From the NCBI GenBank assembly GCA_003565625.1, contig PXBD01000044.1, positions 1 to 64,000 on the forward strand: a DNA stretch of 64,000 nt, written 5' to 3'. The notes beneath the pieces are model-generated. The model did no database searches and was not told where the DNA came from. It saw nothing but the letters and a program-made list of their open reading frames with translations. Source of the DNA: Gammaproteobacteria bacterium. GTDB taxonomy: Bacteria; Pseudomonadota; Gammaproteobacteria; Xanthomonadales; Wenzhouxiangellaceae. This document shows, piece after piece, positions 50,188-58,629 of this stretch. Within the stretch, counting starts at the first letter, position 1. Each line of letters opens with the position of its first letter. The position numbers and the translations under genes were made by a program.

Positions 50188-50724
50188 TCAAGCCGTCTCC
50201 CACTGGCCAGGCTGCAGCTGGCCGAGTTCGTAGGCTCCGATGCGGGTGCGGATCAGGCGCAGGGTGGGCAGGCCGACGGCGGCGGTCATCCGCCGGACCT
50301 GGCGGTTACGACCTTCGGTGAGGGTGATTTCCAGCCACGAGGTGCGCTTGCCCGGGCGCGGCTGCACCGCCGGTGCGCGCTTCCACAACCAGCCCGGCGC
50401 GCGCGCGAGCAAACGCAGCTCGGCCGGACGAGTAGGTCCATCCTTGAGCACAACACCGCGCCGCAAACGCTCCATTGCGGCGGTATTCGGCACACCCTCG
50501 ACCTGCACCAGATAGGTTTTGCCGGTTTCGGACGCCGCGTTGGCCAGAGCGTTTTTCAGACGGCCATCGTCGGTCAGGATCAGCAGACCCTCGCTGTCGA
50601 AATCCAGCCTCCCGGCGGCATACACGCCCGGCATGTCGATGTAGTCGGCCAGGGTGGCACGAGCCTGGCGATCGGTAAACTGCGCCAGCACCCGGAACGG
50701 CTTGTTGAAGCGCAGCGTCGGCAC
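50188..50724 (-). CDS. rluE: 23S rRNA pseudouridine synthase, RluE-like
   Basis: A 178-residue RsuA/RluB/RluE-family enzyme without an S4 domain. The catalytic aspartate is in AAGRLDFDSEGLLILT (near residues 38-53), and EGRNRQVRRMTAAVG is the family C-terminal motif. Absence of S4 and small size suggest RluE, which modifies U2457 in E. coli 23S rRNA; specificity is inferred. It starts with GTG at 50724, seven bases after the stop of the AlgC-like gene, and converges with gshA. Confidence 0.88.
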   Translation of the reverse strand: MPTLRFNKPFRVLAQFTDRQARATLADYIDMPGVYAAGRLDFDSEGLLILTDDGRLKNALANAASETGKTYLVQVEGVPNTAAMERLRRGVVLKDGPTRPAELRLLARAPGWLWKRAPAVQPRPGKRTSWLEITLTEGRNRQVRRMTAAVGLPTLRLIRTRIGAYELGQLQPGQWETA

Positions 50725-50730
50725 CCCGAT

Positions 50731-53448
50731 TCAGGCCGGCAGGGCCAGGGCCGGATCGATGTCGGCAAGCAGCCCGGACACCCGCACGCGCAGGCGCTCA
50801 GCGGCGTGCTCATCTCGCCCTTCGATACGCACCAGCAGATGCCCGCGCGCCTCATCGACGACGATGCCGGCCCAGGCATCGGCCGACTCCAGCACCAGCC
50901 CGTAGTCATCCCGTACCAGGCCATCACCTGCCTGCTCGCAGAAACGCTCCAGCACTTGCCAGACCTGCAATCCGGCCGGGTCGAGCCGAACCAGCGGCAG
51001 GCTGACGCGCTCGGGCAGCTCGGCAAGGATCTGCTCGACCGAACGGGTATCGGCGGCCAGGATTTCCAGCAGGCGGCAGGTGGCGTGCAGACAGTCGGGC
51101 ACCAGGCTGTCGTCGCGACCAAGGAGCAATTGTCCTGAGAAACTGCCGGCCAGCGCGGCGCCCTGCTCCCGGGCCGCGGCCTCGATCGCGACCGGGCCCG
51201 GACCGGCCCGCACAACCGAACCACCCAGCGGCTCGGCCCAATGCTGGAGACGGCTTGAGGTCAGCGCATCACAGACCACGACCGCCCCGGGTTGAGTCGC
51301 CCACAATGAACGCGCCAGCAGCATCAGCAAGCTGTCCGGCCAGAGAATGTCGCCATTGCCCGCCACCAGGTTCACCCGCTGACCATCGCCGTCGAAAGCC
51401 AGACCAAGATCGGCGCCGAAGCTGCGCACGCACAGGCGCAGATCGTCCAGGTAGGCGGCGTTACCCGGGTCGGGCGGATGATTGGGAAAGGACCCGTCGA
51501 CATCGGCATACAGGGGGATCAAGTCGGCGCCAATGGCCTGGAACAAACGCGGCAACATCAGCCCGCAAACCCCGTTGGCGCAATCAACGACCACTTTGAG
51601 CGGGCGCTCCAGCTGGATCTCCGCGGCCAGACGCTCGATATAGCGCGTGCTGACCGCCAACTCCTCGAGCCCGCCCGTCTGCTCGCCAGTGCGGCTTGCC
51701 GCGTCATCGGCCAGACGCCGGGCAAGACGCGGTCCCTCCAGGGTTGCCCCATCCAGCACAATCTGCAGCCCGTTCCATTCGGCTGCCCGTTCGGAGCCAC
51801 TGACGATGACCCCGGACCGGTCAGCCACCTCCATGGCGGCAAAACGCAGCACCGGAGCCGGCACGGCACCCAACTGCAACGCATCGATACCGGATGCGCG
51901 CAGTCCCTGCACCAGCCCTTCAAGCAGGATCGGGCTGTGCAGACGACCGTCGCGGGCAACCACCAGACGCCGGCAGCCCGCCTCTGCGGCCAGACCACCG
52001 ACAGCAGCACCCAGCCGTTCGACAAAATCTGCATCAAAGCCGTCATCGGTTCGTCCGAACAGGCCTTCGGCGGTGACCAGGACAGACTCCGGCAGATCAG
52101 GCAGCGCTTGTTCCTCCTCCTCCAGCGCCAGCATCAGATCATCCTCATCCGGCCGCAGCGGAGCCGGTGAAGGAGGGCTGGCTGGCTCCACCGATTCCAC
52201 CTCATCGGCAGTGTCCTCGGCAGCTTGATCGACCATCTCCAGGGAAGCGGGCTCCTCGCTGACCGGGTTCGTGGCATCGTCCGTCGCCGGCGGCTGTTCG
52301 GTTTTGGGTGGAGTCGGCTCAGACTCCGTGGATAGATCCAGGATCAAGCTGTCAGGATCATCTTCTTCTACAGTGGGTAGTCCGGCCGGATCACCGCGCC
52401 CCTGGTCGGCGAAAAAATCGTCGTCCAGGGCCAGATGCAGACCCTCCGAGCCCGGGCCATCCGGTGCGGCTGCATCCGGAGGTGCATCCTCGGTCTTGGC
52501 TTCGGTCTTGGCTGCAGACTCGGCAGGTTTCGGTTCGGGCTCCGGTGGTGAGGCGGCTGGCGGCGGGGTGGCTGGCGGCGTCCATTCCGCCACCTGAGGC
52601 GATTGTGCTGGTTTCGGCGCGGCCGTAGCCGGGCGTGCTGAAGAAGCTCGTCGGCTCCCGACCGATGGCGCTGGCTGGCGCCGCAGCAGCAAGAAGCCGG
52701 CCAGCAGCAGCACAAGCCCCATCCCGGCCAATGCAGCGGACTGTCCTGGTTCAAGGGCGATGGGCGTGCTGGCCGACCGCCGCCAGGCCACTTCCAGGCG
52801 ACTGCCGCTGACCGGCACCCGCCGCAGCTGCCCTGCATCGCTTTGACCATGGGTCCAGAAACCCTCCCAGCGCTGACCGCGCTGCTGACCGACAGACAAG
52901 AATCCGGACCACTCCGGCGGCGTCCAGTGGCGGGCAAGCGCAGGCGCCGGGAGGCCCAGCAGCAGCAGACCGGTCAATTCATCATCGGCCTCGATCCGCC
53001 GCGCCATCAACAACTCCGGCTGCCCGCCGGCTCCCTGCAGGCGCAGGTCCGGAGTCGTCCTCCCACTGCGGCGCGCCTCGATCAATAAATCCAGCATTAC
53101 ATAGTCAAGCGTCTCGTCCGGCTCCAGCGCTTCCAGCGCGGGCGGCACCGCAACAACAACGGGGATCGAGTCCACGCCCAGCGGGCCCAGCGTCCGGACC
53201 AGCAACGGGCCCGCATCACCGCCCGACTCCACGGTGTCGGCCAGCGCCCGCTGCACCGGGTCGGAGGCCAGTTCCTGGTCAACGTCCGTCAGCCAGCGCG
53301 CCGCCATCCGGGCAAACGTTCTGGCATCGGCCTCGGCCTGCTCCTGCTTGTGGACATCCTGCAAACCCGCGTATCCGGCCAGGCCGGCGCAAACAAGGCC
53401 AGCCAGCCCCAGCGCCATGACCACCAGACCGGCAGCGCGGGCGAACAT
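50731..53448 (-). CDS. AlgC-like membrane-anchored phosphohexomutase homologue, probably inactive
   Basis: A 905-residue protein. Two membrane helices (about 8-28 and 238-256) enclose an extracytoplasmic domain of about 205 residues; an acidic, proline-rich linker (260-450) follows, then a phosphomannomutase/phosphoglucomutase-type part (452-905). Pseudomonas algC genes also encode an N-terminally extended form next to dut, and dut is adjacent here. The mutase part keeps fold signatures (VARDGRLHSP, VVVDCANGVCG, DVDGSFPNHPPDPG) but not the active site: the phosphoserine loop reads SGSERAAEWNG instead of TGSHNPPDYNG, the metal loop DGDGQR instead of DGDGDR, the sugar loop GSFSGQ instead of GEMSGH, and the phosphate loop has lost SNT. 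It may be a pseudoenzyme; see findings. Confidence 0.85.
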   Translation of the reverse strand: MFARAAGLVVMALGLAGLVCAGLAGYAGLQDVHKQEQAEADARTFARMAARWLTDVDQELASDPVQRALADTVESGGDAGPLLVRTLGPLGVDSIPVVVAVPPALEALEPDETLDYVMLDLLIEARRSGRTTPDLRLQGAGGQPELLMARRIEADDELTGLLLLGLPAPALARHWTPPEWSGFLSVGQQRGQRWEGFWTHGQSDAGQLRRVPVSGSRLEVAWRRSASTPIALEPGQSAALAGMGLVLLLAGFLLLRRQPAPSVGSRRASSARPATAAPKPAQSPQVAEWTPPATPPPAASPPEPEPKPAESAAKTEAKTEDAPPDAAAPDGPGSEGLHLALDDDFFADQGRGDPAGLPTVEEDDPDSLILDLSTESEPTPPKTEQPPATDDATNPVSEEPASLEMVDQAAEDTADEVESVEPASPPSPAPLRPDEDDLMLALEEEEQALPDLPESVLVTAEGLFGRTDDGFDADFVERLGAAVGGLAAEAGCRRLVVARDGRLHSPILLEGLVQGLRASGIDALQLGAVPAPVLRFAAMEVADRSGVIVSGSERAAEWNGLQIVLDGATLEGPRLARRLADDAASRTGEQTGGLEELAVSTRYIERLAAEIQLERPLKVVVDCANGVCGLMLPRLFQAIGADLIPLYADVDGSFPNHPPDPGNAAYLDDLRLCVRSFGADLGLAFDGDGQRVNLVAGNGDILWPDSLLMLLARSLWATQPGAVVVCDALTSSRLQHWAEPLGGSVVRAGPGPVAIEAAAREQGAALAGSFSGQLLLGRDDSLVPDCLHATCRLLEILAADTRSVEQILAELPERVSLPLVRLDPAGLQVWQVLERFCEQAGDGLVRDDYGLVLESADAWAGIVVDEARGHLLVRIEGRDEHAAERLRVRVSGLLADIDPALALPA

Positions 53449-53903
53449 CAGCTGGACCCGGTGTGGCCGATGCCGCCATCGGCTCGATCGCTCGGGACAA
53501 AGTCCTCGACGATCTGAAGCGCCATCTGAACAACCGGCACGACCACAAGTTGGGCAATGCGCTGTCCCGGCTCGATGCGGATATCATCGCGGCCCCGGTT
53601 CCAGCAGGAGATCTTGACCTCACCCTGGTAATCGCTGTCGATCAAGCCGACCAGGTTGCCCAGCACCAGCCCCTGTTTGTGGCCCAGGCCGGAACGCGGC
53701 AACAACACTGCAGCCAGCTGCGGATCGTCCAGATGGATCGCCATACCCGAGGGAACCAGAGCCGTCTCGCCGGGCGCGAGGATCAGCTCGTCTTCCAGGC
53801 AGGCACGCAAATCCATGCCGGCCGAACCGGCGGTTGCGTACGTCGGCAGGGGCCAGGTCGAACCCAGCCGCGGATCAATGATGCGTACCTGCAACTGCCT
53901 CAC
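53448..53903 (-). CDS. dut: dUTP diphosphatase
   Basis: Trimeric dUTPase that keeps uracil out of DNA and provides dUMP. The 151-residue product has the five family motifs in order: [41 protein letters not shown] and the C-terminal [13 protein letters not shown]. All look intact. It starts with GTG 53903 preceded by GGCGG, and its stop shares one base with the start of the AlgC-like gene. coaBC, which often precedes dut, is missing; radC diverges from it. Confidence 0.96.
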   Translation of the reverse strand: MRQLQVRIIDPRLGSTWPLPTYATAGSAGMDLRACLEDELILAPGETALVPSGMAIHLDDPQLAAVLLPRSGLGHKQGLVLGNLVGLIDSDYQGEVKISCWNRGRDDIRIEPGQRIAQLVVVPVVQMALQIVEDFVPSDRADGGIGHTGSS

Positions 53904-54044
53904 CCGCCTTCTCCTCGACCAGGGGTCTTTTCCGACCGCATTGCGCGCCGAATTCCTACACCATGACGCTCAGAATACCGAATGCATCGGCCCCTTCCAA
54001 GCGCCGACAATTTCGCACACGACACCAAACCGAGCCCAAAGTGT

Positions 54045-54719
54045 ATGCGAATTGCCGACTGGCCACTGACCGAGCGTCCGCGCGAGCGCCTGCTGGAGCA
54101 CGGGCCCCAAACATTAAGCGATGCCGAGCTGCTCGCCATATTGCTGCGCACCGGCGCCCGCGGCCGTTCGGCTTTGGACCTGGCCCGGCTGCTGCTGTCC
54201 CGCCACGGCGGCCTGCGCGGACTGCTCGATACCGAACGTGATGATCTGTGCCAGTCGCCCGGCATGGGGCCGGCGAAGTACGCCCAGCTGCACGCGACCA
54301 TGGAACTGGCCCGCCGCCATCTGCGCGAAACCCTGACCCGCGGCCAGCCCCTGACCAGCCCGCAGGCCACGCGCGAATACCTGCGCGCCGCCCTGCGCGA
54401 CCGTCCGCACGAAGTCTTCTGCGCGCTGATGCTCGACACCCGCCATCGCGTCATCAGCTTCGAGGAACTGTTCACCGGCACCATCGACTCGGCCCATGTT
54501 CACCCGCGGGTGGTGGTCGAGAAAGCCCTGACCAGGCGCGCCGCGGCGCTGATCGTGGCCCACAACCACCCCTCGGGCGTGGCCGAACCCAGCCAGGCCG
54601 ATCTGGCCATCACCCGGCGCCTGCGCGATGCGCTCGGGCTGGTCGATATCCGTCTGCTCGATCATTTCATCGTCGGTGATACGGAGGTCACCTCGCTGGC
54701 TGAACGCGGCCTGGTCTGA
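54045..54719 (+). CDS. radC: RadC-family JAB1/MPN protein
   Basis: A 224-residue protein with an N-terminal helix-hairpin-helix-like part ([14 protein letters not shown], then [15 protein letters not shown]) and the RadC JAMM domain with HNHPSG (His-His) and a following aspartate, a zinc-site pattern. Despite the name, a direct role in recombinational repair has not held up in E. coli. ATG 54045 ([17 protein letters not shown]) matches the conserved start; an in-frame ATG at 53982 is less likely. Divergent from dut, as in many gammaproteobacteria except that coaBC is absent. Confidence 0.93.
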   Translation: MRIADWPLTERPRERLLEHGPQTLSDAELLAILLRTGARGRSALDLARLLLSRHGGLRGLLDTERDDLCQSPGMGPAKYAQLHATMELARRHLRETLTRGQPLTSPQATREYLRAALRDRPHEVFCALMLDTRHRVISFEELFTGTIDSAHVHPRVVVEKALTRRAAALIVAHNHPSGVAEPSQADLAITRRLRDALGLVDIRLLDHFIVGDTEVTSLAERGLV

Positions 54720-54743
54720 TCCGCGCCGACAACCGGGTTTCGC

Positions 54744-54772
54744 TTGCTTCGCCCGGCCCCCGGCGGCACAAT
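54744..54772 (+). promoter_or_regulatory. tkt promoter
   Basis: TTGCTT (54744-54749), 17-bp spacer, CACAAT (54767-54772). Predicted start is near 54779, about 30 bases before ATG 54809. The -10 resembles those in front of purD (TACAAT) and gap (TACAAT). Confidence 0.6.
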
Positions 54773-54808
54773 GGCGGGCTTTCCCAAAGCCCTTCAGCCC
54801 ACTCCATC

Positions 54809-56806
54809 ATGACCGACCGTCGCCAGCTCGCCAACGCCATTCGTTTTCTTTCCATGGACGCCGTCCAGCGCGCCAACTCCGGCCATCCCGGCATGCCCAT
54901 GGGCATGGCCGATATCGCCGAGGTGCTGTTCAACGACCACCTCAAGCACAACCCGGCCAACCCGCAGTGGTGGGATCGCGACCGCTTCGTGGTCTCCAAC
55001 GGCCACGGCTCCATGCTGCTGTACTCAGTGCTGCACTTGAGCGGCTATGGCGTCAGCCTGGACGATCTGAAAAACTTCCGCCAGCTGCACTCACCCACCC
55101 CCGGTCATCCGGAATATGGTGAGGCGCCGGGCGTGGAAACCACCACCGGCCCGCTCGGCCAGGGCCTGGCCAACGCGGTCGGCCTGGCGCTGGCCGAGAA
55201 ACTGCTGGCCGCGCGCTTCAACACCGACGAACTCACCCTGGTCGATCACGCCACGTGGGTGTTCGCCGGCGATGGCTGCCTGATGGAAGGCATCTCGCAC
55301 GAGGCCTGCTCGCTGGCCGGCACCCTGGGCTTAAGCAAGTTGATCGTGTTCTACGACGACAACGGCATTTCCATAGACGGCGAGGTCGAAGGCTGGTTTA
55401 CCGACGACACCCCGGCCCGTTTTCGGGCCTACGGCTGGCAGGTCATCGAGGCGGTTGACGGCCACAACCCGGTCGCAATCGATGAGGCCATCAAGGCCGC
55501 CCGCGGCAACACCGACCAACCCACCCTGATCTGCTGCAAGACCACGATCGGCTTCGGCGCACCAACCAAGGCCGGCACCGCTGCCACCCACGGCGCGCCG
55601 CTGGGTGATGAGGAAATCGCGGCCACGCGCGAAGCACTGGACTGGAATCATCCACCGTTCGAAGTGCCCGACGAGATCCGAAATGGCTGGGATGCCCGCG
55701 AGGCCGGAGCGCAGCGCGAACAGGAGTGGCGGACAACCTGGAGTGCCTACCGCGACAGTCGGCCGGAGCAGTCGGCCGAGTTCGAACGCCGGATGCAGGG
55801 AGAGCTGCCCGAGGACTTCGAAGACCGCTTTGTCGAAGTGCTCATGGCAATGCAGGCCGACAACAGCAAGGTGGCCACGCGCAAGGCCTCGACCATGGCC
55901 TTGGAGATCATGGCCAAGGCATTGCCGGAAATGCTCGGCGGCTCGGCCGACCTGACCGGCTCGAACAACACCAACTGGTCGGGCAGCGTCGACGTCAACG
56001 AGAATCCGGCTCAGGGTAACTACATCTACTATGGCGTGCGCGAGTTCGGCATGACCGCGATTGCCAACGGCCTGGCCCTGCACGGCGGATTCATTCCCTA
56101 CACCGGCACCTTCCTGGTCTTTTCCGACTACGCCCGCAACGCCGTGCGCATGTCGGCGCTGATCCCGACCGGCGCGATCCACGTCTACACCCACGACTCC
56201 ATTGGCCTGGGCGAAGACGGCCCGACCCACCAGCCGGTCGAGCATCTGGCCTCGCTGCGCCTGATCCCGAACCTGGAAGTCTGGCGACCCTGCGACAAGG
56301 TCGAGACCCTGGCCGCCTGGGGCGCGGCCGTTGCCCGGCGCAATGGCCCAACCGCGCTGGTTCTGACCCGTCAGGGGTTGCCGCACCAGGCGCGCAGCGA
56401 AGACCAAGTCGCCGATATCGTGCGCGGCGGCTACGTGCTGCGTGATCCGAAACAAGGCAGTCCACAGGCGGTGATCATGGCTTCCGGCTCCGAGGTCGGC
56501 CTGGCCATTGCCGCAGCCGATGCGCTGGAGGCCGAAGGCATCAACGTACGCGTGGTTTCCATGCCCAACCCGGATTTCTTCGAGGCCCAGGATCCCAGGT
56601 ACCGCGACACCGTGCTGCCGCCAGACCTCACCGCCCGGGTGGCGGTCGAAGCCGGCGTGACCCGCTACTGGCGCCCCCTGGTCGGCGATCGCGGCCGCAT
56701 CATCGGCATCGACCGCTTCGGCGCCTCGGCCCCGGCCGAACAACTGTTCGTCGAGTTTGGCTTTACGGCCGAAAACGTCGCCGAGGCGGTGCGAGAGACG
56801 CTGTAA
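54809..56806 (+). CDS. tkt: transketolase
   Basis: Thiamine-diphosphate enzyme of the pentose phosphate pathway. The 665-residue product has the start [21 protein letters not shown] with the HPGMPMG block, the cofactor-binding [13 protein letters not shown], and the C-terminal domain with [12 protein letters not shown]. Length is usual (about 665). In many Pseudomonas relatives tkt is directly followed by gap-pgk-fba; here gap begins 7.1 kb further on, behind a block of unrelated genes. Confidence 0.96.
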   Translation: MTDRRQLANAIRFLSMDAVQRANSGHPGMPMGMADIAEVLFNDHLKHNPANPQWWDRDRFVVSNGHGSMLLYSVLHLSGYGVSLDDLKNFRQLHSPTPGHPEYGEAPGVETTTGPLGQGLANAVGLALAEKLLAARFNTDELTLVDHATWVFAGDGCLMEGISHEACSLAGTLGLSKLIVFYDDNGISIDGEVEGWFTDDTPARFRAYGWQVIEAVDGHNPVAIDEAIKAARGNTDQPTLICCKTTIGFGAPTKAGTAATHGAPLGDEEIAATREALDWNHPPFEVPDEIRNGWDAREAGAQREQEWRTTWSAYRDSRPEQSAEFERRMQGELPEDFEDRFVEVLMAMQADNSKVATRKASTMALEIMAKALPEMLGGSADLTGSNNTNWSGSVDVNENPAQGNYIYYGVREFGMTAIANGLALHGGFIPYTGTFLVFSDYARNAVRMSALIPTGAIHVYTHDSIGLGEDGPTHQPVEHLASLRLIPNLEVWRPCDKVETLAAWGAAVARRNGPTALVLTRQGLPHQARSEDQVADIVRGGYVLRDPKQGSPQAVIMASGSEVGLAIAAADALEAEGINVRVVSMPNPDFFEAQDPRYRDTVLPPDLTARVAVEAGVTRYWRPLVGDRGRIIGIDRFGASAPAEQLFVEFGFTAENVAEAVRETL

Positions 56807-56841
56807 GTCTTCTGCCGGCATGGCCGTCCGGCCGATTCAAT

Positions 56842-56876
56842 TCCGTATTCAGGTTGACCCACTCACTGAATACGGA
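56842..56876 (+). promoter_or_regulatory. perfect hairpin overlapping a ribosome-binding site
   Basis: TCCGTATTCAG (56842-56852) and CTGAATACGGA (56866-56876) are perfect 11-bp inverted arms with a 13-base loop. The right arm includes CGGA of the GGAG ribosome-binding site for the lipoprotein gene starting at GTG 56886. In the RNA the site would be partly sequestered; in DNA the same palindrome could be a repressor operator. Confidence 0.6.
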
Positions 56877-56885
56877 GAATCCATC

Positions 56886-57611
56886 GTGCATAAAATGAAA
56901 CTTATGATCCTGCTGACCGCCCTGGCACTGGCCGCCTGCGGCAACGGTTCGGCCGGGTCTGGTAGCTCGGGCGGTTCGATCACCGCCGCGGACATCGGTG
57001 CGGGACTGGAAGCCGGCGGCTACGAGATCACTTTCAGCGGCAGCCTTGCCGACGGCGGGGCGTGGGAGAGTGATCGGCCACCGGTCAGCGTCTTCCCCAA
57101 CGCCTACCGGGAGCAGCGTGCCCGATCGGATTTTCCCGGTCGCCAGGGCGTCGCCCGGGGTGAAGGCCAGGGACCCTACATGCTCAGGATCCAGCGCCTG
57201 ATCAGCCGCGATGGCGGCGAAGCGCAGTATGGCCGCGTCGATCTTCAGCTGCCGCCCGACGCCCGGGCTGGCGAAAGCTATGTCATCCAGGGCCGCTTCT
57301 ATGCCGAAGATGGCCAGGCCTATGCGGAACTCGTCTCCCCTGGTCATTGGGTCGGTGGTGCAGGAGGCAACATGGAGGAACATACCGGCTGGCGCGAGAG
57401 GGGCAACCTCGGCAATCCGCCCATCACCGGCACGCTGGACATTGGCGAGATTGGCCAGGTGTTGACGGCAAGCTTCGAGCTGACCGTGGCCGATGACCCC
57501 GAACACCTACGCCATGCCGTGGTCAGTGGCCGGGTATTCAAGGTGCCGATCGAAAGCCTGGAATCGCTGGAGTCACGCACCCTGCGCGTGCCGCCGCCTG
57601 ATCAGCGCTAA
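56886..57611 (+). CDS. lipoprotein of unknown function
   Basis: A 241-residue product with a lipid-anchor signal (LALAAC, Cys near residue 19) and a glycine/serine-rich spacer. The mature part is beta-rich, with LTASFELTVADD near residue 195, followed by a charged C-terminal tail. I do not recognise the family. GTG 56886 is chosen because GGAG is eight bases upstream; ATG 56895 is an alternative. A perfect hairpin covers the ribosome-binding region. Its end faces the secreted-protein gene at 57676. Confidence 0.7.
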   Translation: MHKMKLMILLTALALAACGNGSAGSGSSGGSITAADIGAGLEAGGYEITFSGSLADGGAWESDRPPVSVFPNAYREQRARSDFPGRQGVARGEGQGPYMLRIQRLISRDGGEAQYGRVDLQLPPDARAGESYVIQGRFYAEDGQAYAELVSPGHWVGGAGGNMEEHTGWRERGNLGNPPITGTLDIGEIGQVLTASFELTVADDPEHLRHAVVSGRVFKVPIESLESLESRTLRVPPPDQR

Positions 57612-57636
57612 CGCGTCGGCGGATCGAGGGAAGTTA

Positions 57637-57668
57637 GGGAGCGGAGAGTCCCTGACCTTGCCGCTCCC
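57637..57668. terminator. candidate bidirectional transcript-end hairpin
   Basis: GGGAGCGG (57637-57644) pairs perfectly with CCGCTCCC (57661-57668) around a 16-base loop, midway between two convergent genes (57611 and 57676). Only a short T-run follows on the plus strand, so termination would be weak. Confidence 0.35.
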
Positions 57669-57675
57669 GTCAGTT

Positions 57676-58281
57676 TCATGGACAAACCACCGCCAGCTCG
57701 AACGCGCCGGTCAGGGCGTCGGGATGCTCATTCAGGGCGTGGAGCTGGCCGACGGCGGTGGCGGCAAGCTGATCGCCCTGCACAAAGCGCACCAGAGGCA
57801 AATCGTACGGACCCGCATTGCTGCTGCCGACCTCGCCCACGCGATACGACTCCTCACCCGGGCGCACCCGCCGCACCAGCAAGCGGGAGCGGGCATCCGG
57901 CATCAGAGTAACCTCGACCTGATCGTTCTCGTGGCCCATGAAGCGATTCCAGCTGGCCTCGAGCCGGCTCAGCATGCGGCTCATTTCCAATCGTAGATAT
58001 CGGCCGTCCCCCACCGGGATGGTCTGGGCGAACTGGAAGGTCTTGACGTCATTGGTCGGATGATACTCAGCATCGGCCTGACAGACCGGCGGCAAACCGT
58101 GCTGACCCGTCACCGCACCTTCGAAGCGCTGCCCGTCGATCACCAGGCGGAAATGGCCGGGCGGTGGCAGTTCGATGTTGTCCAGGGACTCGGACGCAAA
58201 CGGGGTCGACTCAGCGGCCGTCAGCGAGGCGCTCTGGGCGGTGATCAGCGCCAGCAACAGGGCCGGCATCAGCGTTTTCAT
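57676..58281 (-). CDS. secreted protein of unknown function
   Basis: A 201-residue protein with a clear signal peptide (MKTLMPALLLALITAQSASL, cut around residue 23). The mature part is beta-rich with two cysteines, one in PPVCQAD and one in the C-terminal AFELAVVCP. Those could form a disulfide in the periplasm. AAGGAG lies close before ATG 58281. The C-terminal pattern recalls the proteins at 56886 and 63239. I do not recognise a family. Confidence 0.7.
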   Translation of the reverse strand: MKTLMPALLLALITAQSASLTAAESTPFASESLDNIELPPPGHFRLVIDGQRFEGAVTGQHGLPPVCQADAEYHPTNDVKTFQFAQTIPVGDGRYLRLEMSRMLSRLEASWNRFMGHENDQVEVTLMPDARSRLLVRRVRPGEESYRVGEVGSSNAGPYDLPLVRFVQGDQLAATAVGQLHALNEHPDALTGAFELAVVCP

Positions 58282-58369
58282 CGTGGTGGTCTCCTTATTG
58301 ATGGGTTTACCTTGCCCGGTGGCATTGAGCAGAGGCGGCGGTCAACGCTCGCTGTCCTTTTTTCGCAAA

Positions 58370-58563
58370 AGGCGGAAAAAAGCGGCCAGGTGCGCGAGCT
58401 GGACGACCGGCAGCCCGGCGGCGCCGCAAAAGGACGCAACCCGGGCTTCGGCCTGTGGCGCGATGAGCGACTTGGTCGAGGAACAAATCGATGCGCTGCG
58501 CAAAGGTCGTGCCTTCGACTGATGCTGGTCGATACCGATGAGCTGATCGTCTTCAGGCCCTGA
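58370..58563 (+). pseudogene. probable remnant of a type II toxin-antitoxin pair
   Basis: The short frame at 58463-58522 encodes MSDLVEEQIDALRKGRAFD, which resembles the C-terminal tail of Phd-like antitoxins; PGFGLWRDE, the usual segment just before such a tail, is present directly upstream but in another frame. The stop overlaps an ATG that starts MLVDTDELIVFRP (58522-58563), closely like the first residues of PIN-domain toxins, but a stop follows after 13 residues. So both genes look decayed. Recognition rests on short motifs only. Confidence 0.4.
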
Positions 58564-58629
58564 AGCCTCGGCAAAGCGGAAAACGAGATCACTCGACCTG
58601 CAAGCTGAGCTTCAACCGGCCTTCCGGCA

